Below, piece after piece: positions 11,249 to 20,030 of a stretch of 64,000 nt of DNA. The stretch is from CAWJKP01 sp963843465 (GTDB taxonomy: Bacteria; Planctomycetota; Planctomycetia; Pirellulales; Thermoguttaceae), in contig CAWJKP010000005.1 of assembly GCA_963843465.1 (NCBI GenBank), forward strand, positions 1-64,000, read 5' to 3'. The first letter of the stretch is position 1. Each line of letters opens with the position of its first letter. Position numbers and translations under genes: made by a program. The notes beneath the pieces are model-generated. The model ran no database searches, was not told the origin of the DNA, and saw only the letters and a list, made by a program, of their open reading frames with translations.

Positions 11249-12515
11249 ATGCAAGAGCAATTCGATCCCTATCACAAGTGGCTGGCGATCACGCCCCAGG
11301 AGCAGCCGCCGGATCATTACCGGCTGCTGGGGATTTCCCGCTTCGAGGCCGACCCGGACGTCATCGCCCACGCCGCCGATCAGCGTATGGCCCACCTGCG
11401 GGGCTTCCAGACGGGTCCCCATACGGCAGACTCGCAGCGGCTGCTGAACGAGGTGGCCGCGGCCCGGCTCACGTTGATGGACGCGCGTCGCAGGGCCGGT
11501 TACGACGCCCTGTTGCGGTCCGCCGCCCCGGCCGACGGAGAACCGCCCGTCGCAGGTTCCTCCGCCGCGCCGGCCAGGCCCACGGCCGGCCCCAACAGCG
11601 GCCGGACCTTCGGCAGTTTCCGCCTGGCCGAATGCCTGCGGCAAAGCAAGTTCGCCGGCATCTACCGGGCGGAAGACCTCGAGACGGGGCATTCCTACTC
11701 GTTGAAGTTCTTGACCTCCACGGCGGCGGCCGACGAGACCCTCTGCAAGCGCTTCCGCCGCGAGATCGAGCTCACCACGCGGATCAACCATCCCCATCTC
11801 GTGGCCGGCTATAGCGGCGGCCAGTGGGAAGACGTTCTGGTACCTGGTGACCGAGTACGTCGTGGGAACCGACTTGCAGGCGCTGGTCGCCCAGGGCGGC
11901 CCGCTGCCGGTCGACCAGGCCGTGGAATATCTCCACCAGGCGGCCCAGGGCCTCGGGCAGCTCCATCAGCTCCAGGTCTACCACCGCAACGTCTCGCCCA
12001 AGAACCTGCTGGTCGACATCCAGGGCCGGATCAAGGTGACCAACCTCATGCTGGCCCGCATCGAAGAGGGCTCCGAGCTGGACCAAGGCGAGGCCCTGAC
12101 CCGCATGGGCGACACCATGGGCACCGTGGAATACATGGCCCCGGAGCAGGCGGCCAATCCCGCCGGCGTCGATCAGCGGGCGGACATCTATGCGCTCGGT
12201 TGCACGCTCTATTTTCTCCTCAACGCCGGGCCGGTCTATCTGGGCCGCTCGGCGATGGAGAAGCTCCTGGCCCACCGCAAGCAGCCCATTCCCTCCTTGA
12301 AGGTCCGACTCCCCGACGTACCCGACTGGCTGGATCTCGCCTTCCAGAAAATGATCGCCAAGGACCCGGCCCAGCGTTACGCCTCGATGGAGGAGGTTTG
12401 CCAAGCGCTGATGCCCGCGGGCAAGAAGTCGCCCTGGTCGGGGCTGCTGGGTCTGGTCCGCCGGGTGAAGACGAGGCTATTGGGGCCTGGAAAGGCCGCC
12501 GGCAGCCCGGAATGA
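11249..12515 (+). CDS. Ser/Thr protein kinase-like protein with J-like N-terminus; predicted pseudokinase (one frameshift)
   Basis: About 421 aa. ATG at 11249 (GTG at 11246 possible). Residues ~20-90 form the J-domain-like module (DHYRLLGI...DQRMAHLRGF) found at the N-terminus of many planctomycete kinases; no HPD motif. The kinase fold starts near residue 120. The glycine loop has no glycine pattern (LRQSKFAG), the beta3 Lys is kept (SYSLKFL), the catalytic loop reads HRNVSPKN instead of HRDxKPxN, and the DFG position reads TNL. The APE motif (MAPEQ) and C-lobe are intact. Loss of the HRD Asp, catalytic Lys and DFG Asp predicts no phosphotransfer. One extra T in GACGTTCTGG (11831-11840) breaks the frame between N- and C-lobe; it lies outside these motifs. 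Confidence 0.82.
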
Positions 12516-12629
12516 ATTGCGTAGCGTGTCCCCGCAATTCTCCTGGGAGCGATCGGCGTTTACGTTAGGATTGGGGGCGTTTCGCAGGATCAACATTCCT
12601 ATCGGTCGGAATTAATAACCGGGGTCATC

Positions 12630-13487
12630 ATGTGCAAACACGACCACGATTGCAACATGAATCGTAACCGCGAAACAAAACCCTTTCCTCATACAGAAGT
12701 GAAGACAACGCGGGGCGATGATGTGGAGCGATGCGAACTGGTAGATGACTTACTTAATTGGCTGGCATGGGAATTTGTCGACCGCGAGAAATGGGCCTGG
12801 GTATTTAGAGGTACTCGAAAAGACTCTTACCGGTTGGAAAGCACACTCGAAAGGAAACTAAACGACAGGGCACCATCTCCAGGTGTACCCGATTGCTCCG
12901 CAAAAAATGCCGAGGAATACCTTCTCAGCCGATTCAAGAAAGCTGCACGCCACTTTCCTGAAGCGTCAATGGTCGGAGACGCCAACAGGTTGGATTGGTT
13001 GGCTCTTATGCAGCACTACGGGACCCCGACGAGGTTGCTCGACTTCACTCGTTCTCCATACGTGGCCTGTTTTTTCGCCATAGAAAAACTCCCGAAGAAG
13101 GAAGCCGCACAACCGAAGGCCGAAGGCGGACAACGGGAGAACGACGCCGAACAACCCAAGAACGAAGCCGAACAACCCAAGAACGAGCCCGAACGAATCG
13201 GAAACTTTGCGATTTGGGCTGTCGATACTGACTGGTTGATAACGCACAGTACGATGCCTGAATGCAACGAGGATAACCTACGGGATTGTGAGTTCTTGGC
13301 GAAGCGTTTCGACCAATTATTTGCAGAGGAACAGAGGCATCTGGTGCTTCCAATCCAACCGCCTCGATGGAATCCGAGACTCTCAGCGCAACAGGGCCTT
13401 TTTCTGTGCCCAAGCAAAGCTAACGCCGGTTTTGAGAAGAACCTCGGTAACCGTTCACGGCCCGGAGGCCGTTCTTTCGTAAATTGA
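12630..13487 (+). CDS. FRG-domain protein, C-terminus truncated by IS66-like insertion
   Basis: 285 aa as read. FRG-domain hallmarks: WVFRGTRKDSYRLESTLER (residues ~54-73), LALMQHYGTPTRLLDFTRSP and ACFFAIEKL. A Lys/Glu/Gln-rich insert with repeated EQPKNE splits the domain near residues 170-195. The last family-like residues are QGLFLCPSKANAGFEKNL; the final ~16 residues derive from the IS66-like end beginning GTAACCG at 13447, so the gene is disrupted. Codon use is clearly AT-richer than the flanks, suggesting acquisition. FRG is named after its FRG motif and occurs in mobile and defence-associated genes; biochemical role unknown. Start ATG 12630 has no clear ribosome site. Confidence 0.75.
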   Translation: MCKHDHDCNMNRNRETKPFPHTEVKTTRGDDVERCELVDDLLNWLAWEFVDREKWAWVFRGTRKDSYRLESTLERKLNDRAPSPGVPDCSAKNAEEYLLSRFKKAARHFPEASMVGDANRLDWLALMQHYGTPTRLLDFTRSPYVACFFAIEKLPKKEAAQPKAEGGQRENDAEQPKNEAEQPKNEPERIGNFAIWAVDTDWLITHSTMPECNEDNLRDCEFLAKRFDQLFAEEQRHLVLPIQPPRWNPRLSAQQGLFLCPSKANAGFEKNLGNRSRPGGRSFVN

Positions 13488-14042
13488 TCTGGACACAGGA
13501 GGGGTTTTCGGGGACGACATACGTCATGCCGTCCAACGAAGCAAGGCCACTGACGATTCCACCAGAACTCGATGCCGAGATGACCCCGGCAGTCCGTGCC
13601 TTTGTCGGGTTGCTGCTGGACCGGATTGCGAAACTGGAAGCCCGGGTGGAAGAACTCGAACGTGGCCGGAAAACGCCGCAGAACTCCTCGTTGCCGCCCA
13701 GCACAGTGCATCCCCATGCCAAACCCGTCTCGACGAAACGCAAGTCGAAGAAGAAACGCGGCGGGCAGCCGGGGCACAAGAAACATGAGCGGCCGTTGAT
13801 CCCCGCCGAGGAGTGCGACGAGGTGAAGCCTCTGAAGCCGACCGAATGCCGACGCTGCGGCGAAAAGCTCTCCGGCAGCGATCCCGAGCCGCTGCGGCAC
13901 CAGGTGTGGGAATTGCCGGAGATCAAGGCCCACGTGACCGAGTACCAGCGGCATCGGCTGGCGTGTCCCTCGTGCGGAGAAACAACTTGTGCGGAACTGC
14001 CTCGCGGCGTGCCTCTGGAGAAATATAAATAGGGGACAGTCA
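13447..14042 (+). mobile_element. IS66-family element remnant (left end and N-terminal part of transposase)
   Basis: The left end probably begins at GTAACCGTTC (13447), resembling IS66-family termini (GTAA-type). It interrupts the FRG gene. Only the left part remains: the right end and catalytic part of the transposase are absent, and a group II intron begins at 14043. I see no second copy of the terminus. Confidence 0.65.
13526..14032 (+). pseudogene. Truncated IS66-family transposase (N-terminal helix and zinc-finger domain only)
   Basis: 168 aa of a protein normally about 450-520 aa. An N-terminal coiled-coil segment (LLLDRIAKLEARVEELE) and a basic region (KRKSKKKRGGQPGHKKHERP) precede the IS66 zinc-binding domain (CRRCGEKL...CPSCGETTC, four Cys). 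The homology stops near GVPLEKYK; the DDE catalytic domain is missing. This fragment cannot transpose by itself. The group II intron starts 11 bp after the stop codon. Confidence 0.85.
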
Positions 14043-14530
14043 GTGCGCCGTGAATGCGTGTGTATTCTAGCGGGTGAAAGTCCCGCCTGGGAAGGGTCGC
14101 TTGCCCAGTAGCAATCGAAGCGGCGGAGGAGGCAACGAATTCGTCGGAGCCTTCGATGGAAAGGGTCACTTGGTGACCCCGCGAAGATGCAGGCCGTAAC
14201 GCAAGTGAACGTTCGATTAGGCCCCGAAACCCTAGTCGCGGAAGCCGACCCTTCTGACTGTTGGGGAAGGCCAGTGTTGCAGAGGAAGTGAGCGACGAAA
14301 GCACTCTGCAGTTCCGCCGGGGTAGAGACGACGGCATGTATCGAAGGAACGCACATGAAGCACGGGAAACCGACGACGACAGCGGCGGCAACCGCAACGG
14401 GCAACCCGCGAGGGCCAGGTCCGGTCGCGTCGGCGGCGGAGAGGCTCGTAGTAGCGTTGAAACCGGGTAATGCCGGCGGAGCCAAGGGGCCTCAGTTCAA
14501 GGATCAGCGTACGCAGGAGCAAGGCAGAGG

Positions 14531-15863
14531 ATGATTGGCGAAGAGCCTACCAACACCAATCCGTTGCAGAAACTCCGCGCGGCGCTGCATGACAAAGCGA
14601 AGAGTGCGCCCAATTTTCGCTTCTACTCCCTGTACGACAAGGTGTATCGCCGCGACGTGCTGGAAGCGGCCTACGCGCAATGCCGTGCCAACGGCGGAGC
14701 GCCCGGGGTCGATGGCCAGTCCTTCGAGGACATCGAGAAGTACGGCGTGGATCGCTGGTTGGACGAACTGACGGAGGAATTGCGAACGAAACGGTATCAG
14801 CCGCAACCGGTCCGGCGGGTCTACCTGCCGAAACCGGACGGGAAGCAGAGGCCGCTGGGGATTCCCACGATCCGCGACCGCGTGGTGCAAACCGCCGCGC
14901 TGCTGGTCTTGGAACCGATCTTCGAGGCCGACCTGCAACCCGAACAACACGCCTATCGCGCGGACCACAGTGCCCTGGAGGCAGTGCAAGAAGTGCATCG
15001 CCTGCTGGGCCAGGGGTATCGCGCGGTCGTCGATGCGGATTTGAGCGGGTATTTCGATAGCATCCCGCACCCGGAGCTGATGCTGTGCGTCGCCCGTCGC
15101 GTGAGCGACAAGGCCATGCTGCACCTGATAAAGCAATGGTTGGTGGCGCCGGTGGAGGAAACCGACGAGCGGGGCCATGTGCGACGTACCACGCGGAACA
15201 AGGACACGAAGCGCGGTTCGCCGCAAGGCGCGCCGATTTCACCCTTGTTGGCGAACCTGTACATGCGACGTTTCGTGCTGGGTTGGAAGACCCTTGGGCA
15301 TGAGACCCGTTATCAGGCCCGGATCGTCAACTATGCCGACGACTTCGTGATCCTGTGTCGCCGCCGGGCGGATGACGCCCTGGCGACGATGCGCGACATG
15401 ATGCGGCGGCTGAAATTGACGGTCAACGAGACGAAAACGCACGTCGCTCGCCTGCCTGCCGAATCGTTCGACTTCCTTGGGTATACGTTCGGACGGATGT
15501 ATTCACCGCGAACGGGCGGGGCCTATCTGGGCGCGCGACCGGCGCAAGAAGGTGCTTGGGGTCTGCCGCCAGCTCAACGAGTTGGTAGGCCGATTGCCGA
15601 CGTTCATCCGGCCGGAAGCGCTGGTCTACCAGGTCAATCAGGTGTTGCGCGGGTGGGCCAACTACTTCTGCTACGGAACCTACACCGCGGCGTTCGGGAT
15701 CGTGCATTGGCACGTCTGTCGCCGGGTCCGTCGGTGGCTACGAAGGAAGTTCACGCTGGATGGACAAGGATACAGCCAATATCCCGACAGCCGCCTGGAG
15801 CGTGAGCTTGGGCTGCTGAACATCAAGAAACTTCCCCGTCGCTACTCGTGGGCGAAACCATGA
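14531..15863 (+). CDS. ltrA: Group II intron reverse transcriptase/maturase (one frameshift)
   Basis: About 443 aa after correcting an extra base near 15530. RT domain motifs are clear: YLPKPDGKQRPLGIPTIRDR, SGYFDSIPH, GSPQGAPISPLLANLYM and the catalytic NYADDFVILC. After the break comes the maturase-specific GIIM region (LRGWANYFCYGTYTAAF) and C-terminus LPRRYSWAKP. Such proteins help the intron fold and splice and support retrohoming. Domain V of the RNA starts 12 bp after the stop, as expected. I see no HNH endonuclease domain. Whether the frameshift is real decay or sequence error cannot be told here. Confidence 0.88.
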
Positions 15864-15874
15864 ACCTTGTCCGA

Positions 15875-15907
15875 GAGCCGGATGCGGGAAATCCGCCCGT
15901 CCGGTTC
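15875..15907 (+). ncRNA. Group II intron domain V
   Basis: 33-nt hairpin beginning GAGCCGGATGCGGG and ending CCCGTCCGGTTC, with the AGC catalytic triad near its 5' end and a GAAA-type tetraloop. It sits just downstream of the maturase stop. Confidence 0.85.
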
Positions 15908-16065
15908 GATGAGCGGGAGGTGGAAACGGAGCACGGCATGCGGCTAGTGAGACACAGACGGGGAAACCCCGACCCAGAATATGCCGAAGCCTACCCCACC
16001 GCGCCACCTCTCGACTCTACCCTATTTGTGATTGACCAGGTGTCCCACGAAGAAGTAGAGAAATA

Positions 16066-16426
16066 GGTGACTGTCCCGTATTTCCCGTATTTCCGTATTT
16101 CCGTATTTCCCGTATTTCCGTATTTCCCCGTATTTCCCGTATTTCGCGAAAGGCGGACGGACTCTAAACGGGCGTAACGCTGCGGAGCCTGGATCAGCCC
16201 TGGATGGCAATCACTCACTGCCGCCGGCTGCGACGCGGCCCAAGAAACGCCGAACCCCCGCCTCGATTAGAAGGCGGGGGTTCGGGAATTCCTCCGGGTG
16301 TTGCGGGAGACGGGGTCGGGTCTCGTTTCTGTCGCGGAAAATGAGGCGCGACCCCATATTTCCATGCATCATCAAAATCCATCAAGAAATCTGCGAAAGC
16401 TCAGATATCGGCAAGACAGATAATGG
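16066..16426. repeat. Gene-free stretch: GTATTTCC microsatellite and strong hairpin
   Basis: 16075-16147 is a degenerate tandem repeat of CGTATTTC(C)-type 8-11-mers. 16251-16284 is a perfect 13-bp inverted repeat (CGAACCCCCGCCT ... AGGCGGGGGTTCG) with an 8-nt loop and no T-tract; it could end transcripts between the intron island and the convergent gene. No gene is seen in the remainder. Confidence 0.7.
16251..16284. terminator. Candidate bidirectional terminator-like hairpin
   Basis: 13-bp perfect stem, 8-nt loop, GC-rich, between the plus-strand intron island and the minus-strand gene ending at 16427. The absence of a clear T-run leaves its termination role unproven. Confidence 0.45.
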
Positions 16427-18307
16427 CTACTCGGCCCTGTAGCGGTAGAAGAATCGGCCTTGCGGGGCCACGTCGCCGCTGGTGTAGAAGTCCATCACGT
16501 CGCCGGGTTTCTGGATATTGTCGGCCCATTTGAAGTCGAGGGAAAGCGCCGCGCCGCGGCCGGCAAGTGCCTGTCCAAGGCTTACTCCGTGTTCTTGTGG
16601 TGCGGCCGTCCCGGCTGCACGGGCAGGCGAGAGGCCTGCACCACAAGTTGTTTCTGGACAGGTCCTAAGCCGCAACGCCGCGCGGGGAACCGCCAACTGC
16701 AGTTGATTGCCGTCGATGCGGTAGGGCGCCTTGGCCACTTTCTTCCAGTTCCAGCCGCCCAGGTTCTCTTCGATCCAGGCGCCGTCCGGGTCCGAAAGGC
16801 GACCGACAAGGAAATTGCTCCCCTCCCACCCCGTGGACGCGTCGTGGTCCGTGCCCAACAAGAGCCAGAGCCCTTCCATCCGACCGGCGGGCACGATCGG
16901 CTGGCGCGTCCGCAGGTAGAAATAGAGGTTGGTCTCATCGCGGGCGACCTTCATCGCCGCCAGACTGTTGCGGCCCGTGCGGTTCACGTAGTGCAGGCCG
17001 CAGGGGCCGGCGAAGTCGCGGGCAGTCGTATTGCCGGCCTGTCCGAGGAACTCGGGACCTACGCCGCGCCACTGCCCGAACCCGCCTTCGATGCGGATCG
17101 GCGCGGGGGCCGACGCCTTGGCAATCGCCGGCGCGCCCTTGAAGCGGCGGACATTGGCCACCAACTGCAGGTAGTAGTTATCGCCGTGACCGCCCCGCAT
17201 GGGCTCGATGTCGCGGCTGAACTCCTGGCTGAACTGGTCGCAGAAGATGATCGGCCCCTTGGGATCACCCAAGCGGCCGGCAACCCATTCGTTCCAGCCG
17301 GTGACCATCACGAAGGGGGCGCCCAGCGTGAAGGCCCGCTTCCATTGCTCCTGGAAGTTGTACCCCCGGTTGACCGCGCCGGGGGAGCGGTCCAGCGCGC
17401 CGTCGTGGAAGCTCCGCCCCCGGGCGTCGCCGAAACTCATCATCGTCACCCGCCCGTCGCTCTGCCGCAAGTTCTGCGCGACCGCGACGTTCACCTGCTC
17501 GGGCTGCTTGGGATCGTCAACGTAGCCGTAGGGCTGCGGGTAGGTGGACTCCCAGTGCCAAGCCCGTTGCGTGTTGACCAGCGTGAAGGGCCAATGGGCC
17601 CGCCGCAGCGTGAAGAACGCCCGCAACTCGGGGCTGGCCTGCTGCGGATCGCAGATCAACAGCGGCTTGCCTAGCCAGTGGAACCAGAGCTCGGGGTAGA
17701 GGCCGGGCTTGTAGAGATCGCGATAGATCTGCCGGGCCGTCTCGCCGGCCTGGGTGTTGACCATGAAGACGAGTTGCGGAGTCCGGCCGCCTTCGCGGCG
17801 GACTTGGGCGAAGACCTCGCAGAGCTTCATGTACACGTCGGTGTACGTCACGGCGTTGGTGGTGTCGAAGATCAAGGTGTCGATGCCGGCGTCGGCCAGC
17901 AAATGAGCGTGACGCCGCAGGACCCAGGGATCCTGGCTGCGATAGTAGCCGTACAGCGGCTCGCCCCAGTAGTGCGCCGCGCCGACCTTTCCCCAGAGCG
18001 GCGAGTCGGGCTTCTTCAGGGCCTCGGGGTCGTGTGCCAGGATCTTGGAAACGTCATAGGGGCCGCCGCCCCGCGCGTTCTTGGCGTAGTCGTCGTTGTG
18101 CGTCAGGAAGTAGAAGATGCCCACAAACCGGCCAGGCTTCGGCGGTCCGACCTCCTCGGCCGTGGGCACCTTCCGCCCCAGGGCATCCGTCGCCGGCCAA
18201 GGCGTACCCGGATTGATCTGGCCGGACGCCCTGCCGGCAAGTGCCAGGAAACCGGCGGCAACCAGCGTCGTCGCAATGGTCGTTCGACGCAACGTGCAAG
18301 GGATCAC
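16427..18307 (-). CDS. Secreted GH71/GH99-like protein with C-terminal CBM9-like domain and in-frame palindrome insertion
   Basis: 626 aa with a signal peptide (residues 1-30, LVAAGFLALAGRASG). The central barrel-like domain (GRFVGIFYFLTHND, GIDTLIFDTTNAVTYTD, VMVTGWNEWVAGR) resembles GH71/GH99-like proteins acting on alpha-linked glycans; the exact family is uncertain. A C-terminal beta-sandwich segment (MKVARDETNLYFYLRTR, IEENLGGWNWKK) looks like a CBM9/DOMON-type domain. A copy of the GTGGTGCAGG palindrome (16595-16648) is inserted in frame near residue 560, adding CGAGLSPARAAGTAAPQE-like residues to the C-terminal domain. The gene belongs to a block of secreted carbohydrate-active genes on this strand. 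Confidence 0.7.
   Translation of the reverse strand: MIPCTLRRTTIATTLVAAGFLALAGRASGQINPGTPWPATDALGRKVPTAEEVGPPKPGRFVGIFYFLTHNDDYAKNARGGGPYDVSKILAHDPEALKKPDSPLWGKVGAAHYWGEPLYGYYRSQDPWVLRRHAHLLADAGIDTLIFDTTNAVTYTDVYMKLCEVFAQVRREGGRTPQLVFMVNTQAGETARQIYRDLYKPGLYPELWFHWLGKPLLICDPQQASPELRAFFTLRRAHWPFTLVNTQRAWHWESTYPQPYGYVDDPKQPEQVNVAVAQNLRQSDGRVTMMSFGDARGRSFHDGALDRSPGAVNRGYNFQEQWKRAFTLGAPFVMVTGWNEWVAGRLGDPKGPIIFCDQFSQEFSRDIEPMRGGHGDNYYLQLVANVRRFKGAPAIAKASAPAPIRIEGGFGQWRGVGPEFLGQAGNTTARDFAGPCGLHYVNRTGRNSLAAMKVARDETNLYFYLRTRQPIVPAGRMEGLWLLLGTDHDASTGWEGSNFLVGRLSDPDGAWIEENLGGWNWKKVAKAPYRIDGNQLQLAVPRAALRLRTCPETTCGAGLSPARAAGTAAPQEHGVSLGQALAGRGAALSLDFKWADNIQKPGDVMDFYTSGDVAPQGRFFYRYRAE
16595..16648. repeat. 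Palindromic repeat family A, copy 1, inside a coding sequence
   Basis: Diverged copy of the TTGTGGTGCAGGCG...CGCCTGCACCACAA palindrome, in frame within the GH71/99-like gene. Other copies lie at 25490-25547, 32026-32206, 52982-53039 and 58401-58456. Confidence 0.85.
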
Positions 18308-18339
18308 GAGACTTCTCCGGAAACTAATTCACTTAAACT

Positions 18340-18540
18340 GTATACGCCACCACGGGGTTCATCCCCGTGGAGCGATGATTGGCAGCTAGCAAGGCCCCGA
18401 TACGGACGCACCGTTTTTTCCGTTTCGCCCGGCCGGCAAAGCCGGCCGGGCGAAACGGAAAAAAACGGAACTTCTTCGGAGACCCGGTCTAGCTACCAAT
18501 CATCGCTCCGCCGGCACAAGGCCGGCGGTGGCGTTTACCG
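18340..18540. repeat. Composite nested palindrome (family M, copy 1)
   Basis: Outer inverted arms contain ACGCCACC, a small private hairpin, then GGAGCGATGATTGG; they enclose a central near-perfect palindrome (about 18411-18467, CCGTTTTTTCCGTTTCGCCC and complement). The second copy at 36236-36431 has the same order. It fills the gap between two minus-strand genes. Confidence 0.85.
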
Positions 18541-18575
18541 TCTGAGTAATTCAACGGGGCACCCGGCGCGGCCGG

Positions 18576-19863
18576 CTACGCCAGGGCCGGCAGCTCATAG
18601 CCCTTGCGACGCGGAAGATCGACGAGCTTGTTGGCCTCGTCGTCGTGGGCGAACTGTTCCTTGGCCGGGTCCCAGCTCAGGCGCCGCCCGAGCCGGCGGG
18701 TGATGTTCAACAGGTGGGCCACGCTGATCGACCGATGGCCGATCTCGACATCCGCCGCCGGTCTCTGCCGCGTGCGAATGCAATCGATCCAGTTCTGCAT
18801 GTGCCATTGGGCCTGCCAGAGGGCGGTCTGGTCGCTCCACTTCCGCTCTTCCTCGACCTCGTCGACCTTCTTCAGCAGTTGCGCGGCGATTTCCTTGGGA
18901 TTGGAGGTGAACTTGTTGCGGTTGATCTCCAGCTTGCCTTTCTCGCCAACGAAGACGCCGCCGCCGTAAGGGCCGTGGTCCAGCGCGAAACGCAGCGGCA
19001 CGCCGTTGGCGTAGCGCATCTCGACCTTGCCGCCCGGCCCTTCGCAGGGCCACATCTCGACCGGGCCGGTCCCATCCATGCCCAGCGCCCACTGGATCTG
19101 ATCGATGCCGTGCGCGCCCCAGTTGGTCACTTCGCCGCCGGAGAAGTCGCGCCAGTGCATCCAGCTCATCCACTGCCCGTTGAAGGGCCGTTGGGCCGCC
19201 TGGTTCAGCCAGAACGTCCCAATTCAGCCCTGAGGGCACCGGCTCTCGGGGAAACCCCTTTGCCGGCGGAGCGTCCGAGCTCGGGTAGTTGGGAGCCAGC
19301 ACCTCCTTAACCTTGCCCAGACCGCCGCTGCGCACCAGCTCGCAGGCGATGCGGTTCAGGGCCATCGACCGCTGCTGCGTGCCGACCTGGAACACGCGCC
19401 CGTATCGCCGCACCACGTCGACCAGCACGCGCCCTTCGCGAATATAGAGGGTCAAGGGCTTTTCGGCGTAAATGTCCTTGCCGGCCTGGCACGCATGGAT
19501 GCAGGGCAGCACCCGCTGGAATTCCGCCGTGGCCACGATCACCGCGTCAACGTCTTTGCGCTCCAGGAGCTTGTGGTGATCCTGGAGGACGGGCCAGGCG
19601 GCTTTCTTGTTGGCCTTGAATGCTTCGGCCCGCGGCAGGTTGCAGTCGCACAGCGCCACGATCTGCCCACTCGGCGGCAGTTGGTTGAGCAAGAGCGAGG
19701 CCCGGCCGCCGACGCCGATGGCGCCAACGCCGACCCGCTCGTTGGCGCCCGGCTTGTCGTCGGCCGCCAAGACGCCGGAGGGAATGAGATAGGGGGCCGC
19801 CATCGCGCCCGCCGCCCCGGCAGCGCCAAGCTTCAACAAGTCTCGCCGTGATAACCGCTTCAT
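18576..19863 (-). CDS. Gfo/Idh/MocA family oxidoreductase with Tat signal (one frameshift)
   Basis: About 428 aa. The start at 19863 gives the twin-arginine signal MKRLSRRDLLKLGAAGAAG; an upstream in-frame start would add unrelated residues. The Rossmann domain shows VGVGAIGVGGRA (residues ~44-55), the cofactor-region motif VALCDCN, and AEKPLTLYI with the conserved EKP lysine. After a break near 19213 (extra base in GACGTTCTGG on the coding strand) the C-terminal domain continues (WMHWRDFSGGEVTNWGAHGIDQIQWAL). These secreted or Tat-exported NAD(P)-dependent oxidoreductases are greatly expanded in planctomycetes and act on sugars and polyols; substrate unknown. Confidence 0.88.
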
Positions 19864-19910
19864 CGAATGAATCTCCTTAACCCCGCACACGTGAGTAGGT
19901 TGCCGGAATT

Positions 19911-19966
19911 GTAGCAGGCACACGCCGTGTGCCGTCCGCGGATTACGGCACACGGCGTGTGCCTAC
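19911..19966. repeat. Palindromic repeat family D, copy 1
   Basis: GTAGCAGGCACACGCCGTGTGCC arm and its complement ending in GGCACACGGCGTGTGCCTAC, lying 48 bp upstream of the Gfo/Idh start. The same family is expanded into a 13-unit array at 37091-37509. Confidence 0.85.
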
Positions 19967-20030
19967 TACTTTTGGAACAGCATGAAGCTTGATTATCACT
20001 TTGGCAGGCTGGGATTGCAAGCGTTCCAAT

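Larger units (their letters stand above)
14043..16022 (+). mobile_element. Group II intron with maturase gene
   Basis: The 5' end matches the intron consensus GUGYG (GTGCGCCG at 14043), followed by a domain-I-like stretch with AGCGGGTGAAAGTCCCGC. The maturase lies at 14531-15863, and domain V follows at 15875-15907. A domain VI stem is suggested by GAGGTGG / CCACCTC. The 3' boundary is near 16020-16025 and is uncertain by a few bases. The flanking DNA carries inverted copies GGGACAGTCA / TGACTGTCCC (around 14034 and 16066), so the target may have been a hairpin. Inserted next to the IS66 remnant. Confidence 0.8.

Noticed and set aside
14043..16022. Diversity-generating retroelement, because a reverse transcriptase is present.
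   Set aside because: The RT has a maturase domain and intron domain V beside it, and no template/variable repeat pair was seen.
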